Shown here in pieces: positions 24,197 through 34,900 of a DNA stretch of 64,000 nucleotides (its first letter is position 1; each line of letters opens with the position of its first letter). Source of the stretch: Lycium barbarum (lineage: Eukaryota > Streptophyta > Magnoliopsida > Solanales > Solanaceae); the NCBI RefSeq assembly GCF_019175385.1, contig NC_083342.1:123690376-123754375 (forward strand), written 5' to 3'. A program made the translations under genes and the position numbers. The notes under the pieces were generated by a model that saw only the letters and a list, made by a program, of their open reading frames with translations, was not told the DNA's origin and did not search any database.

Positions 24197-26865
24197 TTAC
24201 ATGCCAAGCTTCTCCGCCGAGGTTATCTTCAACTTCTTGCATTTGACATTTCTTTTCGGTCTCATATTTGCGGCAGTAATAAGTTTATATTGAGAGTGAG
24301 GCAACTCGCTTAACTTACCAAACCATTCATCATAAAAGTGCCACACCTCTGACCTGCTCAAGAGAATAACAAATAACAGAACATTAGCAAGGAAGTTCAC
24401 ATACACTAATAAGTTGGAACAGGGAAATGGGCGCAGCAGCCTACCAATACGCCAAGAACTGAAACGGTTCATACTTCCCATAAATTTTTTCGACATCTGT
24501 TTGAACTGTCTTAATCGTGGTGGAGGTTTTTGCATGAACCTGAAATTTTAGCAACATTGAACCTGTCTAAGATTCCTAGTAACATATGAATCCATGAGAA
24601 TTTCAGGGGAATATAACATGCAAGGGTGTACATTGGCACAAGTAATAGACTCACCTTTAAGTCAAGTTTGAAGTGAGAGTTAATACCTGTTTTAGATGCC
24701 TAACTGTTTCTGAATCAGTAGGAATCACATGGTAATAACCCAAGCACATCAGTACATTAGCACAGGTAAAAGGGCCAAATCCATCTATTTCTCTCAGTTG
24801 CTCAGCCATTTTATCATAGTTGGACAAGCTTGGGTTGCTACAAGCTTCTTCAAGTTCTTTCAGCTGAATCCTGCCTTCAACTATGCCCTTAGCAAGCTTT
24901 ATAATGCGCCCAGCTCTATAGCCAAGACCGCAACGCTTTGCTAGAAAACTCTCATCAAGGCCTGCCAATTCTTTCGGGCTAGGGAAATTCCCAAGCTTAT
25001 TGAAGCTCAGCTCTCCATCTTCTGAAGGATCAGAATTGAATGGTTCACTTGTACTAACTTCACAAACCTCTGCAGTAGCCTGACAAAGATCACTTTTTTG
25101 TAGAACCACCTCTTTACCATCTGGAAATGCGGGTCTCACACTTACATCCGGTTTCTCTTCATCCACGAAAATTTCTTCGACTTCTGTAAGCCTCTCCAAC
25201 AAGTTTCTGGAACATCCATAAGCTCCAGCTCTTTTCCTTGATTCTTTTCCTGCTGGTGTTTTTGGAGTGAAATGCTCAGATTCAGCAGCAGTTACACCCT
25301 TCAACTGATTTCGGTTATCAGCAACAGAAAAACATGCAGCAGACGAGGGACAGTTTAGCTCCAACTGAAGCTCACATAATGCCTCAGCCATGGTCAACGT
25401 CCTTGACCACCTATGCATTGAGATAATCAGAAAAGGCTACCATTTAGGAATATTTCTTTCTTTCAATTTTATCTAAACACCAAATCAAGCTGCTTTTTTT
25501 TTTTTTTTTTTCAAAATCACAAGCTAACAGATTTCAGCATACGAGTTCATATGAAATCCCAGAACAACCTCAACAAAAAATTTGTCTCTCATCTCCAGTT
25601 GCTCATTCCCTCTAGGGTGGAGATGTAGGGCAAGTAAAGTTGAATTATTTTTGTTTTGTTTTGATAAATAAGATAATTTGAAGTTAAAGCACCAATACAA
25701 GGACTTATTAAATAAGTTAGAACCAAATTGAAGATTATGAGAAACAGAGGTATAAACTTAGATCCCTGAAGAGTTTTACACTTTTAATCTACTATTCAGT
25801 CACCTAGAAAATTATCCCAACAATTAAACAATTGGTGCACTCTCTTATTTTCTTCAAATTATTCTGAATCTTGATTTCCTTGCTCAGAAATTCTTAGCAT
25901 AGGTTTATACTATATTGTATCTATTAATGTAACTAGTTTAACATTGCTACTCAGTTTAACTACTCACTGGCAATTGCAGAGCAGCATACACTTGACCATG
26001 TCCTCAAACAATGTCGGCGATCTAAACACTCTTCCAAATCCCCTCTCCTTTGCTTCTTCACAAATATCCTGAAACTCTTTCACTCTTTTATTCTCTTCCA
26101 CCGATAATCTCAGCATTCGCCTCACTTGACCCTATATAACAGTAAAAGTAAACCCCAGCCAATAAACCAAACTGTATAGGAAATACAAAAGAGATAATGT
26201 TCAAAAGAACACATATGATGTATTACCTTTTTGCAAAGTTTGCTACCTGAACTGATAGGTGTTTGTATTTCTTAAATAAACTATCACCGACAACTTATCA
26301 AAACACACCTCAAAATTAATGAGTCAGCTGTCATATGAAGGAAATATTACGGGCAAATTAAGATGTCACGCGTCTTTTGGAGATTGTATTCAAACACTTG
26401 GTCTAGTCAAGTTAGGAAAAGCAAACACCTGACAGTTGAATGACACTTGAGGCGTGTTATTGACCATTATCTCAATGCAAAACGTAAAAACTTAAAAGGA
26501 GTAAAGAGTACCAGCAAAGAGCGTTGGTGTAGAGTAGAAAGAGAATCGGTACCGAAAACACGTAGAAGGAGACAATGAGGAGAATCTGAGGATTGAGATA
26601 TTCGGACGAGAAGACAATGTTCGTGATCATCGTCGTATAGGCGTAACGGACGTTCTAGGGTTTTGGAGAGTGGGTCCCACCGGTTTGGAGCCATCATGAA
26701 TAAGCCGTGGCTACATACTGCTTTTTCCAAATCGAATGCGCCGTCGTCTTCGAGTGGTAGCTCCACCACTACGCTGCGGCGGCCATCGGTTTCTTGCCGG
26801 CGCTGCATTTTACTGGTCAGAGCACTTGGAGTGACAGAGGAAGAAGTAATAAACCTGTCGAGCAT
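24197..26865 (-). CDS. HhH-GPD base-excision DNA glycosylase-like protein
   Basis: This is a helix-hairpin-helix DNA glycosylase family protein, resembling the plant At3g50880 group and expected in the nucleus. Five exons fit: 26512-26865, 25968-26131, 24687-25410, 24445-24539 and 24197-24353. They sum to 1494 nt (497 residues) with all borders GT..AG and phase continuous. The N-terminal part has FDLEKAVCSHGLFMMAPNRW. Exon 2 has FEDMVKCMLLCNCQWSRTL. A polar linker follows (about 190-300). The hairpin lies at about 378-397 (LREIDGFGPFTCANVLMCLG), with the GPD aspartate at 405 in PTDSETVRHLKQ. The hairpin lysine of bifunctional glycosylase/lyases is absent, so a monofunctional enzyme is expected. 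The C-terminus (SEVWHFYDEWFGKLSELP) is conserved in plant members. A second Met at about 20 (SKMQRRQ) is an alternative start. The substrate is unknown. Confidence 0.88.
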
Positions 26866-28300
26866 TAAAGCCCTTTACTTTTAGTAAGTGTTTAGTTTCG
26901 CCCTAAGCTATTTTTCTTTTTTTTTTTTGGAATACTTTGGCGATACCAAAATTGCATATGCATTATATTATCTCTTAAGAGTTAGATCTTTGAATTTAAA
27001 TACATAATTAAATATTAAAATATTATATTTTGAGATCTGAATACCAAAATCATAGGATTGATTATTTTCTCAAAATCGAAATATGTAAAAATTTTCTTAC
27101 AATTAATAAATATAAGATTTAAATAAAATATTATATTAATCTAATATTACATTAGTAAAAAAAGGGATTATATGATAATTGGAGATGCTGATGGCTAATG
27201 ATGGTGGTTGTGTGTGCCTACTGGGAATTATGTTGATAATGGTGTGTGATTTTATGACGTAGCTAGTGGTGATGGTAGCTGATAGTAATGATTAACGGTG
27301 GTTGTTAATCGTGTTGGTTGGTTGGTGGTAATTAGTAAATGTGGTAGACGACAGTGATAGTTAATGCCGATGTGAATGATGACGGTAGTTGGCAATATAT
27401 AATGGTGGCTAATTGTGGTGATAGTTGTTAGTGATCGATGGTTGTAATGGTGGTTGGTGGTGACAACTAATTAGTGGTAATTGGTGGTTGTTGGGGTGAT
27501 GATGGTGATTGTAGGTTGTGGTAGTTGATAATAGTGGGTGGCGGCGATGAGCAGCTAAAATGAATAGAGTAGGTGATGAACTGTGCCATCTTCGCAGTAG
27601 CTTTTGAATATACATTTTAATGATATTCAGACTTTGTTATAGAACTTAATCATTCAGATCCATGAATGGATATAAAATTATAAAAAATAAATGTACTTAA
27701 TGATTAAGATCTGAATAATTAAAATTCAGACTTAAATCACAAATAGATTTAATGATTGAAATCTGAATAACTAAAGTTAAGACATTCATTAAGTGCAAAC
27801 AAATGAGACCTTAGTAAGCCTTTTAAGTATAAAACTATGAATTTTAATCCCTTGTTGAAGAAATTGTGTGTTATTTTATTCCTGGCACAATTTGAAATAA
27901 GAATACATATATTAGAAAAATATATAATAGAACATACTAGAATCTATCAGAAACAACCTCTCTACCCAAAGGTTGGAATAAGTTCTGCATACATCTTAAC
28001 CTTTCTAGACCCTACTTGTGAAATTACACTAATCATGTTATTGTATATAAAAGAGCGCACTAGAACTGATTCTTAATTTTGGTATTACAATTTCTACAAA
28101 ATAGTTTATATAGTATTATTATTGACCTCATAACGAGTTATATATTATATTTACCGCATAAAATTCATACATTATAATTCCTTCCATAACTTGTTCGCAA
28201 ACTAAATTATTTTTCTTTGGTTTTGTCCCCTCGTATTCTTTGGCTAGTCCTTTCTTTGTCAACACCAACATGTTCTTATTTATCATTTTACTTTTTATGC
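26866..28300. other. Intergenic region with a TGGTG-rich simple repeat
   Basis: No gene is supported. From about 27170 to 27560 the plus strand is a degenerate simple repeat rich in GGTGGT, GTGATGG and TGGTTG words. Short apparent reading frames here (His- and Pro-rich on the minus strand) come from this repeat. The rest is AT-rich. Confidence 0.6.
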
Positions 28301-28314
28301 AATTTATATATAAA

Positions 28315-28349
28315 CTAGAAAATTTGTCAGTGCTTCGCGCAATGGCGAA
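28315..28349 (-). mobile_element. Helitron-like 3' terminus
   Basis: On the minus strand a TTCGC/GCGAA stem (28345-28349 with 28334-28338) is followed after 15 nt by CTAG and then T (CTAG at 28315-28318). A short hairpin before a terminal CTRR next to T is the Helitron 3' signature. The matching TC 5' end was not located. Confidence 0.4.
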
Positions 28350-29101
28350 TGACCTCATTGAACTTGTGACTAATCCTTTTCCATACTTAGATATTAAGAT
28401 AACAAAAGGCATATTCTTGTAAAAATTAGAAAAAATGCTGAGAATAATCCAATATAAATTAACATTAATTAAACATAATAAAAGGTAGATCATCCTAAAA
28501 TAAAAAATGTTGAGAATATTGTGATTTAAAATTTTAAAAGTTAGCATAGTCACTTACTCAGGTATCTACTTACTCAGGTATCTCTAATGAATAATATAAA
28601 AGTATTATTTTTTGATTAATATTTTTTGTCTGCTATATATTCTTTGATTGTACAATTTGTCCTTGACGTATACTTGTGTACATAAAAAGTATGGACTCTG
28701 GACGACAATTTCATCTTTTGCCCTTTCCAATTTTCATGTACAAAATATTCTATAAATAGTGATAACAAATAAGTTAAACCAAATTTTATCCTAATCCTAC
28801 ACATTAATATTTTCTTTTTTGTTATTACTCTAAAATAATTGAGATCAAGCTTAAAATTAGAAATGGATCTTTTACAGTAACATACTTTCATAGAGATTTT
28901 ATTATGCTCAAAAGCTCACTTTTTTCCATGTATATTTAACAAATGGATGAGAAAAAGGAATGACATGTACATCATATTATTAACTATTATAGAAGAGTGG
29001 ATTTGGTCGTCAACTCACTCTTATATAATATTAATAAAAAAATTTAAGGTGGGGTCTACATGAAAAATTAGGAGACAATTGTAAAAAAAGAAAAAAAAAG
29101 G

Positions 29102-29352
29102 ACATTTAAATAATAATAATAAGTTCAGAAAATGGTAAAGGAACGCTTATAGAAAATTTATAGGACATTTAAATAATGATAATAAGTTCAAAAAATGGTA
29201 AAGGAACGCTTAGAGAAAATTTATAGGACATTTAAATAATGATAATAAGTTCAGAAAATAATAAAGGAACGCTTAGAGAAAATTTATAGGACATTTAAAT
29301 AATGATAATAAGTTCAGAAAATGGTAAAGATACGCTTAGAGAAAATTTTAAG
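29102..29352. repeat. 63-bp minisatellite, about four units
   Basis: Unit starts are at 29102, 29165, 29228 and 29291. The unit contains ACATTTAAATAATGATAATA and GGAACGCTTAGAGAAAATTT. Units differ by only a few bases, so the array is young or homogenised. Confidence 0.9.
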
Positions 29353-29828
29353 AAGAGAAATTCAGGAAAAAGAAATAACAATTTAAATTGAATACAAAAA
29401 TCGCTAAAGAAGTCATAAAACCAAAAGATTTAAACCTTATACCTTTGGGTAAGGATAAAAATACACTAATTTTAGACACATACGTCTTACATGAATTGAA
29501 GAATAACATCAAGAAAACGAAATATAAACTATCAAGAAACGTATACACATATTTTCTTAAAATGATGAAGTTGGTCTATACTTAAAAATTTAAGACTACA
29601 ACAGATGCTAACACATGAAAGCGCTTTTCAGTGTTGTTGAGTAGAAAGAGATAATGACATGAAACTCGGTAGGGGAAGATGTATTTCAAATCTTTCAATT
29701 GGAGAACCAAACCAGGAAAGTTATATATGGGAGAAGCAGACTAAGTAAAATAACTTATTGATATTTTCAATTAATTGAGTTATAATACTTTCTATAATAA
29801 AAATTTCATAACTATATTACTAAAAGGT

Positions 29829-30060
29829 ACTCTCTCCGTCCTAATTTATGTGAGATAGTTTGACTAGGCACGAAGTTTAAAAAAGAAAGGAAAGATCTTT
29901 GAAACTTGTGGTCTAAAACAAGTCATAGATATTTGTGTGGATTTAAATCATTTCATTAAAGGTAAAAAGGGAAATTTCAAGTTAATTGATTTCTAAACAT
30001 AAAAATATATCATTCTTTTTTAGACGGACTAAAAAAAAAGTGTGGTACTATTTTTTATAT
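29829..30060. mobile_element. Decayed Stowaway-like MITE
   Basis: It begins TACTCTCTCCGTCCTAATTT, close to the Stowaway terminus at 6348. The body resembles that element, down to the word AGACGGACTAAAA near 30025. The right terminal inverted repeat is lost, and the Helitron-like end follows. Confidence 0.55.
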
Positions 30061-30063
30061 TGG

Positions 30064-30095
30064 GCCTGTGTTAGCACGGGCTTTCATCATCTAGT
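30064..30095 (+). mobile_element. Helitron-like 3' terminus
   Basis: A seven-pair stem, GCCTGTG and CACGGGC around the loop TTAG (30064-30081), is followed after nine bases by CTAG (30091-30094) and T. Spacing and terminus match the Helitron 3' signature. The element would extend to the left; no 5' TC end was identified. Confidence 0.5.
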
Positions 30096-30358
30096 GATAT
30101 TTAAGAAAAATGCAGAACCATACCCAAGAATAGAAGCCAGAGTAATGGTAAAAATCAAAACATAAATTAATAATAGGTTATTATATTAAATAAAGAGAAA
30201 GAAACTTTACATTGATATCTAGGAAATGGCAGCATAAGAGGCAAATCAAATCTCCAATTTTGGAAGTAACGGACAATTGAAATGGATGAATATGAACGTA
30301 ACCAAGCAATGACATTGAATGGAAAATGAACGGGGGAATAGAAATTGCTCGGGATTAA

Positions 30359-30593
30359 GAGTCTGTTTGGATGGGCTTAAAAAAGTAACTTATAAGCTGA
30401 AAACAGATTATAAACCAAAAAAAAAAAAAAGTTGGGGTAACTTAACTTATTTTTTTAGCTTTAGATAAGCTAAGCCAAACGAGCACAATTATTTTTTTGA
30501 ATTTATTTTAAGCACAAAATGGTTTATAAGCTGGCCAGCCACACACTCAAAAAAGCTGTTTTCAGCCACTTATAAGCCCATTCAAACGGGCTC
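30359..30593. mobile_element. MITE with GAGTCTGTTTGGATGGGCTTA ends
   Basis: This 235 bp element has inverted ends, GAGTCTGTTTGGATGGGCTT and AAGCCCATTCAAACGGGCTC, and is flanked by TAA on both sides (30356-30358 and 30594-30596). It belongs to the same family as the element at 53250-53512. The 3-bp target site suggests a PIF/Harbinger-type MITE. Confidence 0.82.
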
Positions 30594-30715
30594 TAATTAA
30601 GTAACTACTGAGGAGAGAGGGAAGCAAATTTTTGACAACTGCCAATCCAAACGGGCTCTAATTAAGTTACTACTGAGGAGAGAGGGAAGCAAATTTTTGA
30701 CAACTATCTACTTAC
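30584..30715. repeat. 65-bp tandem duplication including a MITE end
   Basis: The last ten bases of the MITE (AAACGGGCTC) and the 55 bp after it (with GAGGAGAGAGGGAAGCAAAT) recur 65 bp further on. The second copy is preceded by GCCAATCC, which is MITE-terminal sequence of a slightly different copy. Confidence 0.8.
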
Positions 30716-31029
30716 AAAAGACAAAGTATCATGGTAAGTATTCGGAACATTCGAACAAATATACCAAATCTTTTTAAATAATTATATAATACAATTAATA
30801 TTCAAATAAAGAGAAAAATTTGAGAAGAAAGATAAATAAAGATCGTGGCATAGGAGAGTATCACGTCACCGCGCCTATATCCTGCGATTATATAGATATA
30901 GATCCTTGCATAATTATTCAGTGTAATAACAATGTGGATTTTAATACCACAAACCAACGTTATTTTAATTATTCAATGTTTTGTATCAGAAATCAGACAT
31001 CTTATGAGTTATGCGTATATTAATAAGCG

Positions 31030-31031
<2 letters not shown>

Positions 31032-31087
<56 letters not shown>
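31032..31087. repeat. (AT)n microsatellite
   Basis: This is an uninterrupted AT dinucleotide run of about 56 bp. Confidence 0.97.
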
Positions 31088-31091
<4 letters not shown>

Positions 31092-31965
31092 ATATCCCAT
31101 ATATTATGACTAATGCGACGAAAGAAACAATTCCTGGTCTATCAGACGGAACCCTTATTTCATTCTTGAATTTGTCTAATCGTAATACCTTCGGGTATGA
31201 GATAATTTGTCTCTAAGGAAGAATGTCAACAGATATTTTCATCATGGCAATATTGACAAACATAATTTTCTAGTGTTTCAGAAATATTTGACTTCTTCGA
31301 ATGTTCAACCTTGGCCTTGGCGCCAATACTTGTTCTTCTTCTACTTGCTCTTCTTCACCTTACCCCACTTGTGATAGTTATATTATAAGGCCTCAGGCTG
31401 TCGCTTTAGAGTTTAGATATTTGAATATTCACCAAAAGTTTCAATGTTTATCTTGGAAGAACTCTTCTTAATTCCAAGATACAAGAATATGTCCACTTTT
31501 TAACTTGTCAGCAGATGAACCATCTTCTTTCTTTATAGCAAAAATAAAGAAAACATTTGCTTTCCTGTATATGTTAAACAACAATATTTCTTACCTGCAC
31601 CCTTTAAATTAATTCTAACCCCTTTATGATTAGTTTTTAGGGATGATGAAATCAGCAAATGACAAGGGGCGAGGATACTTAGTCAAAGTTCTTGATTCTT
31701 ACCAAGAAACCTTCTTCTTGTTGGCTTGTTCTTATTGTTGGCTCGAGGAATCATTGTAATATATTTCAAACACATTATTTTATTTGTCCTGTCTTAGTTT
31801 TCAACATATTTTCTTGGACTCATTCTTTTGTCCATGCAGCGTGAAGGTCAATGATAACTTGCTGGATATTAGGAAGGCGTTGTTCACAAGGCTTGCACTG
31901 ACATACAGTTTTTCTTTTCCAACAAAAGCATTGGGATTTTGAATGTTCAGAAAAAAGGTTTTGCT
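31088..31965 (+). promoter_or_regulatory. Upstream region of the receptor-kinase gene
   Basis: This is non-coding sequence before the start codon. Its 3' part is likely 5' untranslated leader. No unambiguous TATA box or transcription start can be assigned. A small leader intron cannot be excluded, because several AG and GT sites fit. Confidence 0.35.
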
Positions 31966-34900
31966 ATGCTGGAATTAATGGGTTCAAGAAGTCATATCTT
32001 CCTCCTGATTTTTGTATCCCAAATTCTGGCTATACTGGGACAGACAAACAGCAATGATGGTAGTGCTTTTTTTTTTTTTAATCTTTTTTCTTCCAATTAT
32101 CCAATTAAGACTACTTGATATGCACTTTTTTTTTCATGCTTAAATTCCACTTCTCTGTAAACTGGTGAACTGTTTCAGATTTGATAGTTACTGAGTCTAT
32201 AACCTAAGACTTAGATAGTTAGACTTGAGTGCATCCGAAATTACCAACTGTTTAAAAGTATAAAACAGCATGAATTGTTTGTGCAGTATTGGCTACTCGT
32301 TGATAGAATATCATACTCCATCCTGAATAATGATTTATTCTATTTATGGAACTTCAAAAAAGCCTATTGCATTACTTTCTAATTTCTTCAATGCACCCAA
32401 TTTGTGGGGGATGAATTTTGATTTGACTATTTCATTCTGTTCCTCTTTAAGCTTTGAGTTGGAGTGAATAATTCATCTAAAAAGTTTGAGGTGCCTAGGT
32501 CCGCAGCCTATAGTTCTTGCTGATTGTCAGTGGACTGCTGGCGCTGTGTTGTGATTGATTACTATATTGCATGCTAGTGGAAACTAGTACAAGGGAAAAA
32601 TAGCAGAGTTAAGCAAAACAGGAAGGGATAAAACTAAGTCATCACAAAGGAAGAACTAGAGAACTTTATGATCTAGCTGTTCTTTAGCGTCATTGAAGAT
32701 CAAATGATGTGTTTACATCAGACTTCCTTGTGCGTTGTAGGGCAAAATGCTAGGCAACACACTTCATTCAGAATTAAGCACATTTCAGAGGTACTCAGAG
32801 TAAGAGTTGTCTTTTCTTTATTGGGATCTCTTTCTGTCTTTACACCCAATTTAAAACATATGAAAAAAAAGTTGAAATATGCTCTTCTTGTAGTTTAGTT
32901 GACCAAATTATTGATCAACCGAAAAGTCGTTCAAAGTTAGCAATGCAGATGTGGAGTTTAGATTAGCAACAAGCTTTGGAAGAAGCTTCTATGCTATCTA
33001 GATTTATTGTCATGGATTTTCAGTTGAAAAGAATATTTGTCAAATTTGAATGCTTAAAAGTTTTGCGCTTTTTTTAACTTGAGTTTTATGATAGTACAAT
33101 ACAGAACTGTTTATAATTCCTTTTATTGTGCAGCCACTGCTCTATTTGCTATCAAATCTAGCTGGAATAACTTGCCACCAAATTGGGAGGGGTCAGATCC
33201 TTGTGGTAGCAGCTGGGCAGGAATAATCTGCACCAATTCGCGCATAACCTCGATGTATATCCTCGATATTTTAAACTTCTGATTGTTCTGTAGCTTGCCT
33301 ATCTTCCCTTCCTCATTGTTTTCTTTAACTTTCCATTTGCAGAAAGTTATCAGGCATGGGCCTAGAAGGCAATCAGTTCGGAGATCTTTCATCGTTAACT
33401 GCATTGCAGATTTTGTATGTTTTTTATTTCTGTTTTTTCTATCTTGACTGTTAAGATATCGATGATACGATTCCATAATTATCTTTATTTTACCTATAAT
33501 CCTTTCTCCAACTCTCATCTGAAGAACAACTGTAGTTTCATATAAAAATCATTAAGAATACTGCCGCTAATTCTCAAAGTAAATGAGTGCAACATTAATG
33601 TCTTTCTTTGCTACTTGTATAATTCTGGCCTCATCTCTTCCTGATCCAAATCTAATTCTTGTAAGAATTTGTAAGGAGTATACACATCATACGAAAAAAT
33701 TAAATCTCTCTCTCTCAAATAAAAGGAATAAATTCTTCTATTTGGATAAGAGGATATCCACTGCTTTAATTAGTTTCAAACCTTTTTCTTACCCAAATTA
33801 ACCTATTCAAATGGTTTATCAATTCGCTTAGTTTTATTGTACCAAATTTGGTTTTTGAAGCACATATTATGAGCTTCTTTGTTGTAGGGACCTCTCGAAT
33901 AATGTTGGCTTGAAAGGAACTCTTTCACCATCAATTGGAAATTTGAAGAATTTGACAACCTTGTAAGAAATTTAAATGGCCACTCCAGTATGTTCTATAC
34001 AACTGTGTACTCTAGATTCTGACTTCAGAAGCTGGTCATTTTGTGCAGAATCTTAGTTGGTTGCAGCTTCTTTGGTCCAATTCCAGAATCAATTGGTTCT
34101 CTGCAGCAGCTGGTTTTTATGTAAGGATTTTTGTTTACCTGAAGTTTAATCATTGATTTCTTCCTTTTTGTTTATCTGAAGTTTAATCATTAACTACTTC
34201 CTTTTTGTTTACCTGGAGTAAAATTGTGCATTTTTTCTAAGTCGGACTTGGGCAGCTGAGTTATTATTCTTGCAGTTAAAAACAACTTTGATTGACAATA
34301 TTTTTTGCTTTTCTTATTAAGGGCTCAGTCAAATTAGGTTCAGTTCATGCGAAAGGTCTATTCAACATTATTAAGATTGGCTTTGGTTCAAAAACAAAAA
34401 GTTGCCCATCAGTGGTGGGTATATAATCGAGAGATTCTCTAACAAACAACTTGTAATGTGCACTGCCTAGATTATGGACGTGTGCCGGAGTAGGATTCAG
34501 TAAATTGAAATTGACTTATTGGAACTTAGTGGTCCAGTTAAAGTGAATTCATCCCTAACATGTGAAGTAAATGAGACGAGGAGTGGTATGGATTCATTTT
34601 GTAGTTTCTTAATGAAAAAACTCAAGCACCTTTACTTTTGTCGAGGATCATCTTATGGTTATATAAACAGAAGCACACCACATAGAGGACATCTCTATTT
34701 GTTATTATGTTTCAATACATTCTTCATCTTTGTTTAAGGTCTATGGTTTATGTTCTTTATAGCAGTCAGCTTCTTTGACTTATTTTCTTGTCTTTTTTAC
34801 AACATTTCTGCAGATCTCTAACTTCTAACAGCTTCACTGGGCCAATTCCACCATCAATTGGCAATTTATCTAAGTTGTCATGGCTTGATCTCAGTGACAA

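Noticed and set aside
29388..29585. 65-codon frame next to the minisatellite
   Set aside because: It is AT-driven and Lys/Asn-rich with no start context or family similarity. The opposite strand is equally open.
30932..31216. Frame containing a long Tyr-Ile run
   Set aside because: The run is the (AT)n microsatellite read as codons.
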